A stretch of DNA of 64,000 bases from Pocillopora verrucosa (GCF_036669915.1 NC_089312.1:10050938-10114937), one strand, 5' to 3'; shown: positions 25,430-38,002, counted from the stretch's first letter. Translations and numbers: made by a program. The notes: generated by a model from the letters alone, not told the origin.

Positions 25430-25660
25430 CGGTAAATGTCACCAGAAATTCCAATCAGAATTAGAGCGGAGGAGCCAATAAGATCTCAAAATAATTCGAA
25501 GAGAAACTCGCTTCAAACGCGAGAAATGACAGTGATCAAGTTGCCAATGATTTACTCTTGTATCTGATTGGGTGAAAGGGTGGCGTGAGTTTGTTCGACC
25601 AATCACAGAGTGAAAGAACGAAAACCGGTGCACCCTCTGTCACCCCTTGTTCAATTAATA
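25430..25660 (-). repeat. CCAAT-rich interspersed repeat, copy 4 (inverted)
   Basis: On the - strand it reads ACTCTGTGATTGGTCGAACA then AACTCACGCCACCCTTTCAC, then the CAATCAGAT box, matching copies 1-3. It lies 200 bp after the receptor kinase stop codon, so it is probably inside the 3' UTR. Confidence 0.55.
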
Positions 25661-26264
25661 CAGAAAAAGTGGCGCCTCTTAGAGTAGCCTTTGTTATATC
25701 ATGTAAATCATTTTATGATAACTTAAAGTTGAATTGAAATCGATATTTTCGAATAATAATTTCCTTCTCTCTTTCATCTACTATGCACCCTGTGAACGTA
25801 CAACTTAGCGGAAAAGATTTAACTGTCCGGCCCGCTAAAATTATATGGTTGTCACTGATGCAGAAGTCTTCTTAAATTTGGCGGGCTATAAAAAGTTTGA
25901 GCCATCGTTTTTCTGTAAATCGTGTTTAATTTTTGCAGATGACTGAGCAATGATTACGAGTTTTCAATCATTTGAAACTTTTTGACTCTTAGGTTTAAAT
26001 AGGGTGATGGATTTTACAGGTAACGGTTAAGATTTTTGCCATTGTACGAGTTACAATTAATTCTTTCGGTCACGGTCAAAAGAAAAACCTTTTACGGTTA
26101 ACTTTTCACTTTGACGATTGGTTAAAATTTGCAAATTTCACGCCTAACTGTTTTTTTTTCCTCTTTTGCCTTTCTATGGTAAACGGTTAACCTCATTAAA
26201 ACCCTCATAATATACAGCAGTGATAAAATTAATGTAAATAGATACAATGTAAATATTATTCCAC

Positions 26265-26270
26265 AATAAA
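26265..26270 (+). promoter_or_regulatory. Candidate poly(A) signal of the receptor kinase
   Basis: AATAAA about 1.04 kb after the stop codon, the first good hexamer noted; implies a long 3' UTR. Confidence 0.4.
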
Positions 26271-27684
26271 GATGTAATAAATATGTTCCTGACCTCGTTT
26301 TCTTAGCTTGTAAAATAGGTCGAAGTTATATACACCATAAATCGAAGGATGAAAATTCAGTTCGGTCCGTAACTTGTGGCACGACCTCCGACTCAGCTGG
26401 CCCGAAGTTTTTGTGGATGTATTAACCCGACTGTAATTAATCATAGTGTAACAGCTATAAACGCGTAGCTTCAAAAGATAACAGCATAAAATTCTGGCGG
26501 ATTCGTCGCAGACTGTATGTTGAAAATTATGTTTTTGTTTTCTGTAAGTAAACAAACTAGCAAATAAATATATAATTATGAAAAGGTGGGGAATTCTTAC
26601 CCAAAGCCAAGATTCAATGAAGTAACACGTTTAATTTCTATTTTTAGTAAGGGATTCCCAGGTTTTCCTCACTTTGCTGCGATGATTGGGCGTAAAATGA
26701 TCCAACTGCCTTGATCTACGATGGGCTCATGGTATTAATACTCGCCTAAGAAAGCAAAGGGAACGATTGGCTCATAAAAAAAACTACAATTCATCTTCTC
26801 CGTGTCAAGTCTACGTTTTCATTCAGCTATTTTGTTTCAAGCTATCATTCACTGTTGTTTTTCACGCGTGCTACGCAAATTTGGTTTCACTGCCTAATGT
26901 TTCACATATTAAACAGACATCGTCTTGTCAAAGAAACGGTTGATTTTAATGATATGGAGGTTTTAAAAGATAAATATTCTATTGAATTTCTCAGTAGAGT
27001 CAAACAGTGGGCCTTTACGCAGGCAGTCTCACCCTATTGACGAGGTCCTTCCCGCAAGTCAAAAAAAAAAAAAAGAAAACTTGAAAAAAATGAATCAGCA
27101 CGCGCGCGGAATTCTGGGAGTGAGGCACACGAAAAGTGGGCTCTACGTAGGGCAATACCTTTTTATCTTGTGCTTAACTGAGCGCGTCATTTGATTGACT
27201 TCAACTCAGTTTTTCCATTTGACTATAGAGTGACAAAGAAGTTCTCAGTATACATGAAAGAAACCAAAGGAAATGTTTAGGGACAGGCTGCAGTTGACAA
27301 ACTTCATTTAGGCCCAGGGGAATGTTTAAAAATTTGAGCCAACACTATTAAAATTGTTTTAGAGAGAAAACATTGACGGCAAATGTCAGTCCTTGGCGAT
27401 AAGGCTGGCTGTTACATGCGTCTCATATGTATTTAAATTATAAAATCAGTACGCCAGATATGTCATCGATTTGAAGTGCACGTCTTTTAATTTTGTTGGT
27501 CATTAGTTAGGGTGATACTGTGTTCCCGAGATTACTTTGACGTGAAAAGCGTGCAGCGCGAAACAGTTTGGACATATTCAACTCATTCAATAACTTCGAT
27601 CTCTATGCATTTCACGAGAAACTTTTTTTGCAACACAACTGAATGAGTAGCGAGAGTAAAACAGGCAGAGCCTTTCACATTGTC

Positions 27685-27690
27685 TTTATT
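27685..27690 (-). promoter_or_regulatory. Candidate poly(A) signal of the kinase-less receptor
   Basis: AATAAA on the - strand about 30 bp after the stop codon at 27720-27722. Its closeness supports a real gene end immediately after the juxtamembrane segment. Confidence 0.5.
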
Positions 27691-27719
27691 TATCCTACAC
27701 TCATTGTGCTTTATTTTAA

Positions 27720-27949
27720 TTAGATAAGATTGATTATTGTGTCTCTTTCGCGACGGCACCGCGCACGAAATTGTTCCACAGCTGACGATAAACTTCCGTA
27801 CTTCTTTTTCACAAAAGCGTAAGTAAGTCTAACAAAACTTGCGCAAACAATCGCCACAAGGATTCCTGTTATGAACATCCACGGCAACGCTTTGCTCTCT
27901 AAAACGGGAACATGTTGATCTTCATGGCTTGAAACTTTTGTTGTTGTTT
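27720..27949 (-). other. Terminal exon: membrane helix, juxtamembrane stub, stop
   Basis: Acceptor CTACAG, phase 2. Encodes a linker with HEDQHVPVLES, a helix (LPWMFITGILVAIVCASFV), then KKKYGSLSSAVEQ, which matches the receptor kinase for 11 of 13 residues. The tail FRARCRRERDTIINLI is unrelated to the kinase gene and ends in TAA. Where the kinase gene has its splice donor, this exon reads through. Confidence 0.88.
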
Positions 27950-30900
27950 CTGTAGATTATGAACCCAAAACACAACACTCAATATTTTCCATCTTGGAAG
28001 TTTTTATGCTTATTAACCTATTTGGTCTTTCCACTGAAATAGAACCTCCACTAAGATTTTTATCAAAATTTACCTATCGGTTGTTTATCCTCAAGGAACG
28101 TAAATCTTACGCAGTTACCCTATTTTCAGCTTAGTATAGGTAATCACATGAGGCCAAGTACTATTAAGGATTAATTGCACGAGAGTTTTCAAAATTTTCC
28201 AAAATTGCCCGAGTCGCGAAGCGACGAGGGCAATTTGGAAAATTTTGAAAACTCAAGTGCAATTAATCCTTAATAGTACGAGGTCTCATGGGATTACTTG
28301 TTTATCAATAAAGGGCAAAATTTATACGAAGGAAAATCACGCGCGCAGTCTATTTTTATCTGGGAAGCAACGGATTAGCAATGCAACGGATTAGCCAATC
28401 ATTAACAGGTAATCATGCCCTCTCTTGATTACTAAAAATGCCCTCGATTAAGAAAAAATGCCCTCTCTCTCAACCAATCAGCGCTCAGTAATTTTGCCCT
28501 TTATTGATAAAGAAATTAAACTAATTAAACTAATTAAACCAAGCAACATAACGTAAAAAAAAAGAGAAAAAACAGGATAGAAGGCAAATCGGCTTGAGAT
28601 TTTTTAAATTATTAACCATTCCTTTTCATTTGAATATCCATTTCTTTTCAAATAAGTTTTTCTTGTTTATTTTTCTTTCAATTTCATATTTGACAGCTAT
28701 CTTGTTCTGATAACCTTGTATTTTAGAGTGTATTTGTTTTCTTCTGCAGTCCCACAAAAACAGTTTTCCGATAATAATAAAGTAATTGAGTAGTGTATGT
28801 GAACGTAAATCTTGAAATGAAAAAGGGGGTTGCCTTGCTCGTTTAGGAGCAGCACTCTTATTTCATATTTACCTGTCGTGTTAAATAAAATTACGGCCTC
28901 TGTTCCCACTCCCGTCACTGATGACACTGCAGCAACCTGCAATCAAAAAGAGATTCCTGTGACGTTGAAAGAGACAGCAGTTAAGTAAGTTTTCTACCCA
29001 AGAATTCAATGCAAGAAATGAACCAATGTGCCGAGAGGAAAAGCATGGGGTATCTGAAAAGAAGTTTTAACAGAACAGTCAATTTACGATTTTAGCGTGC
29101 GGTACACACAACTAGTTACCTTGAACATGTAGGCGAATCCGTTATGAAGGCCAAACACCCGAAAACTTGTATTTTCCTACAAAAGTTGAATTCAAATTAA
29201 CATTAAGTTTAATTCTTTGATGGGTTTTCCTCGACTTGATGTGGTTCCTCGACATCGGTATGCATAATCAGCCCCTTTAGAAGTCGCTATTTGGTCTGAA
29301 AGGGTACATTTTAAAAGCAGCATTAAAATGAATCTTCCACTCATAATTTACATGTAAGCTAAATATTTTGATCTGCTCTTCACCTTTGTAGCTCCTTGTC
29401 GCCTTGCCTGATTCCGTCGCAATCTTGAAAAGCACAATGTTACCTTCGATCATATATCCAATTTGTAAATAACTTCGGAGAATTGATGTGGCCCTAGATA
29501 TTCGACTTACCGCTGGTAACCACGTGGAATCAAAATGTGGTTCTGTAAAAACTCCGTTCAAAACAGGAATCTTATTCCATTCTAATCTGTATTCCTGTAC
29601 ATGGTCTACAATCGGTATATTATGTGGCGGCCACCACGTGACTGTAGCCGTGGACGTATTGAGTGACAGGTGGGTGAGATGGACCAGTGTCAGGTTTTCT
29701 GGCGGTCCAAGCACTGGGGAATATTATGAAAGGATGAAACAAAGATATTAGTGACCGCTTTTGAAGACAATGGGCAAAGAAAAGATCTGCGTCGATCAAT
29801 CAACGTTAAGTGAGCGCATCATCATGAGGATATTTACCCAGGGAAGGCGTGACAATACATATAGTACTTTTATTTTGTTTTTCATCAGAGGCTACGGAGA
29901 TAACCTAAAAGAGATAAGAAAGGAATATTTCTAAAAAATTTCAATCTAAAAGAAAACAGTCTGAGGAAAATTTAAAGGTTTGCTTTAGGCAGGTTCATGT
30001 AAAATTTGCGGGAACAAATTTTCATGTGCATGTCCGCGCGGGAAATGTTAATTGTGTTAGTGTGCTGATGGAGCTTATTTCATGATATAAAATTCTTCAA
30101 AAGAAGTGCTGGAAATGGCAATAATCTTGCATATGATACAGAGAGACGTTTTGACCAACCATATGATTTATGTCTTTTTCTTTTGTCGCATATCTTATAT
30201 TTGTAATGCTGTCTTATTCATGATCAGGATTGTGACAAATGAGTAACTTACCTCTATAGTGTAATTTTCCATCGGCAGCAAACCTTCTACAATATAGTAC
30301 ATCCGTGTGCTTGCGACGTGCTGATGGCATTGAAAATAAAGGAAAATTGAAAACCCGAGGAAAAACTTTACCGGATTCTTGGCACCTAAGCCATCTTACT
30401 GACAGATTTTCTTTGGGTGCACGACAAAGATCAAGGAGGCTGTGAGCTGGTTTAGGAAACAACTAACGCACAAAGTAATGTTAGACTTCGAAGACAAGCT
30501 CTAAAACGATTTAATTGAAAATCAGCGACATGAACAATTTTAAAAATTTTTATAATTTTAACATGATGGACTAACTAGGACTATCGGACCAACGGACCAC
30601 CGGATCAACAGACTAACGGACCGACGGACTAATGGACTCACGGACTCACGGACTCACAGACTGACGAAATGGTTAAATGATGGACTAACGGACTGACGGA
30701 CTGACAGATTAAAGGAACGACGGACTGACGGACTAACGGACTTGCTAACAAACGGACTAACGGAGTAATGGATTAACAACTAATGACTAATGAAGGAGTG
30801 AAGAAGATGCGTTTGGAAGCGCTAAACTAAAGACCTGTCATTTTCATAAACTTCCTAGAATATATATAACAAGGTTTACCTTGCTATGACTGACTTCAAA

Positions 30901-33900
30901 TGCTTCACTTTTCCAATGATCCGAGTAAGTTGCTCTCCACTCGATTCTGTAGTCACAGATTTTGCCTATGAAATTATAAATGTTTAATGATAACTCGTTT
31001 ACGCTAATCAATTGCAAGGACACTTATATAATGGGACAATTAAACTAACCTTCCCGCCGTGGAAGGAAAGCAAACGTAAAAAATAGCATTCTTTATCAAT
31101 TTTGAAATAGCTAGACGAAACAAGACCAGTGTATTCACAACTCCTTATTCGTGACCGTTAGTAATTTCCCTGTTTTCGAAAGGAATGAGGAAATCTGATG
31201 TACCTATGACTTTGCACTACCTCTAACTCAGTATTACTCACTACGCGGTGCCAAATACCAGGTAAGATGTCCTTCAAATCTGTCACCAGCTTTCCTCACA
31301 TGGGCCTGGAGGCCCTTGGGAGGATCCAAATGAACTTCATCTATTAATGTAGAAAACGGTCGATGAGCGAAAAAGGTTTCACATGATAAGCTTGGTGTCG
31401 CAGTTTCTACGAGTTTGAGTAAGAGACCGGGACTGTTTTTTGGGACTGAGACAGGTTTAAGGCGATACCTGCTAGCTTTTTTAACCAAAAACAAGATTGA
31501 ATGAGGGAGGTTGAAGATGAATTTGATGCGCTTGTGCCAGATCCCATCATGAGTGTCTGAATGTTTTGTTGATAATCTGAAAGGCTCAAAAGTCTCCCAA
31601 CACCACCTTAGGAAGGCACGTTTCGGTCCATTAGTCAGGAACTAAAATATTTGAGAGACCTTAAGCGATTATGTAACGCTTTGGAAATGATTGAGATTTG
31701 CTGTGCGCTTTGGTTGTAATTTCCTTGTTTCCTTTTTTCCTCCGTTAAAGTCTCTTCCAAGAAATGGTACATAATGAAAAAAAGATCACGAGCATCCCTT
31801 TTTTAATTGTGTTCAGGATGATCTATACATACATAAGTATAGCATTATCCATTGTTAAGGAATCTTGGAAAAATATTTCTGTTTCCTCTCCAAAATAACT
31901 CACCACTTAACGTTACCATCCATTCTCCAACATGGCGGAACTCTTTAAAGGGCAGTTTAACCTGTAGCCCCTTGGCTGTCACTATGGCAATAGAGATCTG
32001 TATAGTAAATCCTTTAAACAGGTTTGGGAAATAGAATGGCAACTCTGAGGACTAAAATGGTGCATAGATAAATATGAATTAGATTACAACGAATGACAGG
32101 AGAAAGTCTGGAAAAACTGTAAGACTGTACAAGAGAATTCGGTCTCAGTTTGAATCCTGTAAGCAAATTCAAAAAGTTTCGGTTACGCATTACAGAAGAT
32201 TCTAAATTTGTATTTTTTATGTTTGTCTCCAAAAGAGCTCAGGTCACTCAAGCGAGAAAGGTCCTAAAAATATCTCATCAATTATTGAAAACCAAAGCAA
32301 ATATGAAACGAAACTCGCAAAAGATAGAATGGAGATGGATTCACGAAAGTAGAGAACATGGAAGGCAGATGGAAAACGTTGGCTTGAAAACGTAATTTTC
32401 ACGAGGACGGTTTTTTACTCAGTTTCAGCGTGAAGGTGGTGTTTTTTTTTTAACTCGAAATAGAGCCGTCCCTTTAATCACTGCATATATATTCACATCG
32501 TATTAATTTTCATAAATAAAATTCAACAATGAATATTACATGATCTATTCACTTACTACAGATGAAAGCATCGTCCATGAGTCTTTTTCGTCAAGCCTGT
32601 AAAAGCTGATGAAGGTGGTGGGCTCAACTTTAGCGGTATTATCCGAGAAGAGATGAAAATCAAAGTTCACCACCAACTCTGTATATGTGCGACAGAAAAG
32701 GTAGGGTCCTTTGGCAGTGACGTTTCTTGTGTCGTACCAGATTCCGCTCGGTCCATTACCTAAATTGAAAACAAACCCAGTCAGCCCAGTACCTTCGCGT
32801 TCCCGTCGAAGTCTGGATTTCAAGACGGACTTCTTTTTCTGCAGTTTCTTCTATTGAACTTGAAAGGAGATGATTCTCTACGTATTTGCCGAGTCGCTCG
32901 AAGGAGGTCTGAGATGAACGTTCAGGTCGGTCAGGATCAAACACAAAACGCAGTCAAGGCCCTAAAGAGCATCCTTGAGTCTGAGTATTTCTCAAGGAGG
33001 CTACAGGAACGAGTAGAAAAACATGTGAAAACACTCTTTGAAAGAAATGAAATTTCTTACTTGCTTTTCAGATGCTTTTCACATACCTCTTACATGGCAA
33101 ATGTTACGTGTTTGTGAAATTTTCTATTGAAATAAGTCTAAACGCAGTCTTCCATTGCGAGTACCCGAGTACACGCAGGTATGTATTGGGTTCGTTAAAC
33201 AGCCTCGTACCAAATCACCATTATGTATATTAAGAAAGATTCATTTCTGTTCTACCTGAGTTTACAAAGCGGTGAAGGAAATAACATCCCTGTTTGCATG
33301 CGTCTCCGAGGCCATTCTGAAAAAGATTTTTCACGACAAAATATGATTAGATTTGACACGAGAATATCAGGATGGGTCACTTAGAAATTGCCGGCCAGAT
33401 GTAACTCGCTGTTTTAAAATAGGAACTTAAAGATAAAACCTTACTTCTTACCTTGTCACACTCAGCTTTACATTCATTGTATGTTCTGTGTTTCGTACTT
33501 TCGAACCTAAGGGGTTGCAGGCACTGAAGAGTGAACAAGACAGGGTGGAAACGATGTTGGAGTAAATTACGAATGATGAAATGGTTTGCAATATCTTAAT
33601 AACAGGCATAATAAAGGAAGCTATACTTCTCATCTCAGTTATCAAAAAAATTACAAGAACTTTAGATGCTGAATGCGTTCTGAGAATCCAAAAAGTAACT
33701 ACTGAAAATTTTCTTCAAGTACGCTTAAAATTTTGACTAGCGACGTCACCATTTTTAGATCCCTAGGTAACCCGGCCGAACACGCAAAACCATAAAGGGT
33801 GGTTTAAAAACTAGCAAGTGCAACTGGTTAATGCAAACTTTGCGGCAACCAGTAGCACCTAAAAAAAAAAATACAAATAAACGAGAAAAACTAAACAAAA

Positions 33901-36900
33901 GCACACACACACAAAATTAAACACAAAGTAAAAAAATTGCCTGAAAATTGCTTTTTTGTGTGTAGTTTCTTTTCACTCAAACGGATCGTAACTGGCTAGT
34001 AGACGGGTTTCAGATTTACAATGGCGACGTCCGCGAGTGAATTGTAGCTCATTTGAAGACGGTTTTCGAAAGGTTTAGTTATTCTTTGGAATTTTAGAAC
34101 GAGTCGATATATTTTTTAGTTTCCCAAGGATGTCTCTTCCCTAGGAGTTAAGATACTGAAATACCACGTCAAAAAATCTAGTGAATGCAAAGTATGCGCA
34201 TCATCCCCAACTGAAGGGCTCAGGACCTTCCCTAAAGCCGGTGTTCAGATTGCTATTTTACTTTGTTCGTCCCAATCATGTCAGGATCATTACCTTCGCG
34301 TTCTCTGCTGAGTCTGTCGCCCGCATCATTCAAGATTTGGCACAGATAATCAAGAATAAAGAAACCCAAGAAACCCAAGGGTACTGTGGTCCGAAACTAC
34401 CGCGAAGTCGAGACGATCAGAGGGTTCCACTAACGAAGTGGAATCTCGATCATTCCAGAGTGACTTCCATGTTATTATTTGCAAGTATTGCTATAGCTTC
34501 TGACCTTCCAATAGTTTCAGGAGATTGATAACGAATGCCTTAATCTACCATGTAATTATCTGAATTTTTTGCCGTAGATTTCACCTGATATTTCTCATTT
34601 GCCGCTTTCAAAACAATAAACACCCAATTGGGTCATTACGTTCTTCACAATGTTCGCGGATGAGATTCGCTGATCTCTAACTTACAAGTTTATTTTCCAA
34701 TTTAAAGATCAGTTAATTTGAGGACATACCTCTTCACAGTCTTCGTCGCAGTTATAAGAGTAGAAGATTTCAGGGTTTTCTGTCTCCTGTGTTTAAAGGA
34801 GACATCAGTAAAACATGTGTAAGTGTTGATTTATCGAAAGAGTTACAATTGTTATTGACCAAGAGAGTATACTGAAACTGATGTGTTCTCGTGTATTTGA
34901 CACGCAGGTGAAAATCCAGCAAAGGAATAATTCTCGCTGGTGGATGAGTAATTGCAGAAAAAAAAAGCGCGTAAAAAATTCAAGTTTTTACGGGATTCAA
35001 ACTCAGTGATCATCGAGAAGCGTCACACTCCTCAATGATGACTCATTTTGGACGAAGGTTAAATATTTTCTCGTGACTTAGTATTGCAACAAGGCTAAAA
35101 AAAACATTCCTTTCCAAAAACCTTTTCCGAACTTTTGTTCCATGCGAAAAAGAAGTTATGTTACTGTTTGTCTAATATATAGATTTAGCCTAGCCTAAAA
35201 GCAGGGCTCGCATTTTTTTCCCGCACGTCTTAAGGGCACAACGCCTTACCCCGGCCAGGACTAGAACCCGGGTCGTCCGACTCGGAGCCCAGTACACTGA
35301 CCACTGGACTACTGAACAAAGCCGTGGCGTTGGCGTACTCGCGGTACAGTTGACCACGCATGTTAAAAGTAGCGCCTTGTACGGTCGTACGGTCTTACGG
35401 GCGTACATCCAAATTTTTTCGGCTTGATGGGTCACTACTATTTTGTAACTGGGGTATTGATTGTAACATTCATACATCTATTTATGTAGAAAGTCTTAAA
35501 ATTCAAGGTGGTACTCACATTGATTCTTACTGGTTCACCGTACTTCACACCAAATCACGTGCACATGAAAAGACAATTTAAATTATGAGTGGTTAGTTTT
35601 CACGTAGAGTTTAAATAGTATATGTAACTGGTTTATACTTAGGTTCAATGAAGTAAAGCAATGTGGGGCAAACCAGACATGAGAATTTAAAGATAACTTC
35701 AAAGGTACACAACACAAGTACATTGTGTTTCAGGTAACTTCTCCGTAGAAATTCTAACCTTTTCCATCACTTCAGTCCCACTTTCAATCCACTACACAGG
35801 CTAGTGGTTTAGTCCGATCACAAAAAAATAAAACTATATGAAAATTTGGAACTGAAAAAGAACGTTCATTCTTTTTCAATTTTATTTTTCCAATACCACA
35901 GGAAACGTGAGAACGTTCTATGGAGACTTTGTCTGCCTAAGTTACTCAAAAGGTTATTATGTTAAAATTAAAGGAAATAGCCGTCGTGTGGCGAGACAAT
36001 TTCACAGATCGAAAGCCTTCCTGCATATTTTTAAAAAACCTAGACAAATATCAAAAATCGTCAGCTACTCGAAATCTTTCTGTAACTAAATTCCTTCACT
36101 CAGACCATTCACGATGAAAGTTCTGCGCTCCCAGATGGGCGGAAATTGATATCATAAAACCAGTTGAATCGCACAGCTCGCGCAGTGAAACACTACCTTT
36201 AACAGTATAGGTAGTTAAATTCTACGAAGAGTTTTTCACTCCAAACGGTTATAAAGTACTTGCTACACTACAGTAACTTTTCCACTGTTAAGATCGATAA
36301 CGTAAACAATGTGACAAATGGAAAACAAAACAACTTGAACAAATAAAATTTTCTAATGTCAAACTGAGAAGATTCCATCTCCTAAAGGTTAATGAAGTTT
36401 GAATTTCGTAATTTTAAATTTTCTCTGAAAAGTCGTGGATTCGCTTACCATACGTGCTACTTCAATCAGATCAAAGTACTGGTAATTCAATTTACGAGTT
36501 TATCTGCCCCAAAACAGTTAAATGATCTCAAAAAAAAAAAAAAAAAAAAAAAGAAAGAAATCGCTCTCGATCTTGTCATTCCTGAGGAAAGAGAAAATAG
36601 TTCACATAATTCCTTCTTGTAAACAATTGTTATTATTCTCCTTTTCCAGATAATTTTCACTCATTTGTCGCCGTTTTATCGAGAGTTTCCCTTGCATTTC
36701 ATCGTTATTGAACCATATCAACGCCCGCGTGGAATTTGAACAAGACCAAATTAAAGTACGTGACTCCAGCACAAATCACTTTCAATAACAAAATGTATTT
36801 GACTTGTCACTTCACAGCAGGAATTTTTTTCCTCTCCCAACTGAAGGCTCTCTGTTGACGCAAATCGCACGGAATTGAACCTAAAAAATTGGAGTCTGTG

Positions 36901-37522
36901 ACCCTTATTTGAATGCATTTACCCTAGGCAACGTATCAAACTTCGAATCTCACCAAAATTTTCAGAAAATATTTAGTAAATGATATAAAAGAGGCGCGCA
37001 TTGAAAACATCCAATTAAAAAAAAACTTAATTAAATTAAAATTCGTAACGTAGCTCTTAATTCTTCAAGATTCCTGAGAATTTACATCGATTTAGGAAAG
37101 CAATACATGTGAGTAAGTAAATTAGCTTATAATGTTCTCCAGCCCTACATTTCATGACTTTAACTGCATATTCATCCAAAAAGAGACGAATTGTATACAA
37201 TTGTCTCATATTTTAATGAGTTCGCCAGTGCTCCAAACCGGCTTTGTAAGAGTAAAAACAACAATAACCACAATTGAACATTTGAAGTGGTAGACAAGTG
37301 GAATTGAATATGCAATTTTCTACAAAAAAGATTGCGTTAGTTCCCAACTGTTTATATGACAGTCTTCTTTCTGCATTCGCTTACCATTTCCTCGCATTTC
37401 ATGGTGAATTGTCCTTCCTTCACAAGGTTATAAAACTTTAAGTCTTCCTCTGATTTACTTGCACGCACTACGCCTTCCGACAGCACGCTTATACAAATGG
37501 AAACAAGAAACAGCATCGACAT
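27720..37522 (-). CDS. Kinase-less paralogue of the FN3 receptor tyrosine kinase, 14 exons
   Basis: Predicted type I membrane protein of 517 aa: signal peptide (1-about 20), cysteine-rich module (43-109), fibronectin-III-like ectodomain (110-441), membrane helix (about 464-481) and a 29-residue basic cytoplasmic tail. Exons in transcript order: 37522-37385, 34786-34730, 33523-33452, 33316-33256, 32759-32557, 32051-31904, 31340-31242, 30965-30880, 30320-30252, 29904-29838, 29713-29511, 29176-29120, 28936-28873, 27949-27720. All junctions are GT-AG, and 1554 bases close in frame. The start is the ATG at 37522; the frame is open further upstream only from a TTG. Ten exons (2, 3, 6-13) have exactly the length and phase of the + strand receptor kinase exons. 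It keeps KKKYGSLSSAVEQ after the helix, then diverges and stops. It probably shares the ligand and acts as decoy or co-receptor (inference). Confidence 0.87.
28140..28297. mobile_element. Foldback element with 70-bp arms
   Basis: Arms of about 70 bp (28140-28210 and 28228-28297) are near-perfect reverse complements around a GTCGCGAAGCGAC centre, from GTAATCACATGAGGCC to GGTCTCATGGGATTAC. In the last intron of the kinase-less receptor. Confidence 0.85.
28302..28512. mobile_element. Adjacent element with 20-bp terminal inverted repeats
   Basis: Left end TTTATCAATAAAGGGCAAAA and right end TTTTGCCCTTTATTGATAAA are exact reverse complements, enclosing about 170 bp with ATGCCCTCTCT repeats. It directly follows the foldback element and may be part of the same composite transposon. 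Confidence 0.7.
30577..30790. repeat. Minisatellite of GGACTAAC-type units
   Basis: Irregular tandem array of 7-8-bp units (GGACTAAC, GGACTGAC, GGACTCAC, GGACCGAC) over about 200 bp, in intron 8 of the kinase-less receptor. Confidence 0.85.
35180..35330 (-). mobile_element. tRNA-derived SINE, third type
   Basis: On the - strand, a tRNA-like head reads TAGTCCAGTGGTCAGTGTAC and then a B-box GGGTTCTAGTCC, about 35251-35318. The tail continues to about 35180. In intron 1 of the kinase-less receptor. Not called a tRNA gene because no good acceptor stem closes and the flank is SINE-like. Confidence 0.6.
36529..36552. repeat. Poly(A) run
   Basis: More than 20 consecutive A; intron 1 of the kinase-less receptor. 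May be the tail of a retroposed sequence, not classified. Confidence 0.8.
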
Positions 37523-38002
37523 ACTTAAAACAGCGCAGGTTTCAAAGTCAGGCAATATTTTCAAAATCTTTTTTTTGGAACTTGCAATCAAAAACTTTCC
37601 GTACGCGCTTCAGTCAACATTCCGCTTTTCACAAAATGAACACGCAGCTTGTTGCGGAAGCTCATTTACGTGATTACGAATCGATAGATTTTAGTTACTA
37701 GTTCCTTTTCATACCGCCTGCGGTTCATTTCAAAAATAGATTTGCCTAAACAAGTAGTTAATATTTTTAATCTGATGGTATTTATTCTCGGTAACACCAG
37801 ACCTTTGCGGTCGCACCTCTGTCTCGTAATTCTCATCAGTATCTGATCAATGACTTTGAGTCCACGACTTAAGTTTTTCCTTCATGATCAGTGGTAAATG
37901 ATGAAATAATTTCAATAAAAAATCCGATTGAAGATGCTAAGGTTGACCGATGCGGTAAACACCAGGATTATTTAGAGACAGTTCAATATTTATCACATTG
38001 AA

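Larger units (their letters stand above)
25227..27719. other. Region between the two convergent receptor genes
   Basis: Holds the receptor kinase 3' UTR with an inverted CCAAT-family repeat (25430-25660) and a candidate poly(A) signal, and the short 3' UTR of the kinase-less receptor. I searched the - strand for kinase motifs (GxGxxG, HRD, DFG, WMA) and saw none, which supports the kinase-less model. Confidence 0.65.
34787..37384. other. Intron 1 of the kinase-less receptor
   Basis: 2.6 kb. Contains the SINE at 35180-35330 and the poly(A) run at 36529; otherwise no recognisable features. Confidence 0.6.

Noticed and set aside
25227..27719. Missing kinase exons of the - strand receptor
   Set aside because: No glycine loop, HRD, DFG or WMA-type motif was seen on the - strand, so the kinase-less state is not just an unfinished gene model.
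32823..33117. ORFs on both strands between exons 4 and 5 of the kinase-less receptor
   Set aside because: Including them would need a 33-bp intron or break the phase; joining exon 4 (33256) directly to 32759 gives a phase-perfect junction matching the paralogue.
34181..34528. 115-codon + strand ORF in intron 1 of the kinase-less receptor
   Set aside because: No recognisable domain, no splice context; likely chance or a decayed repeat.
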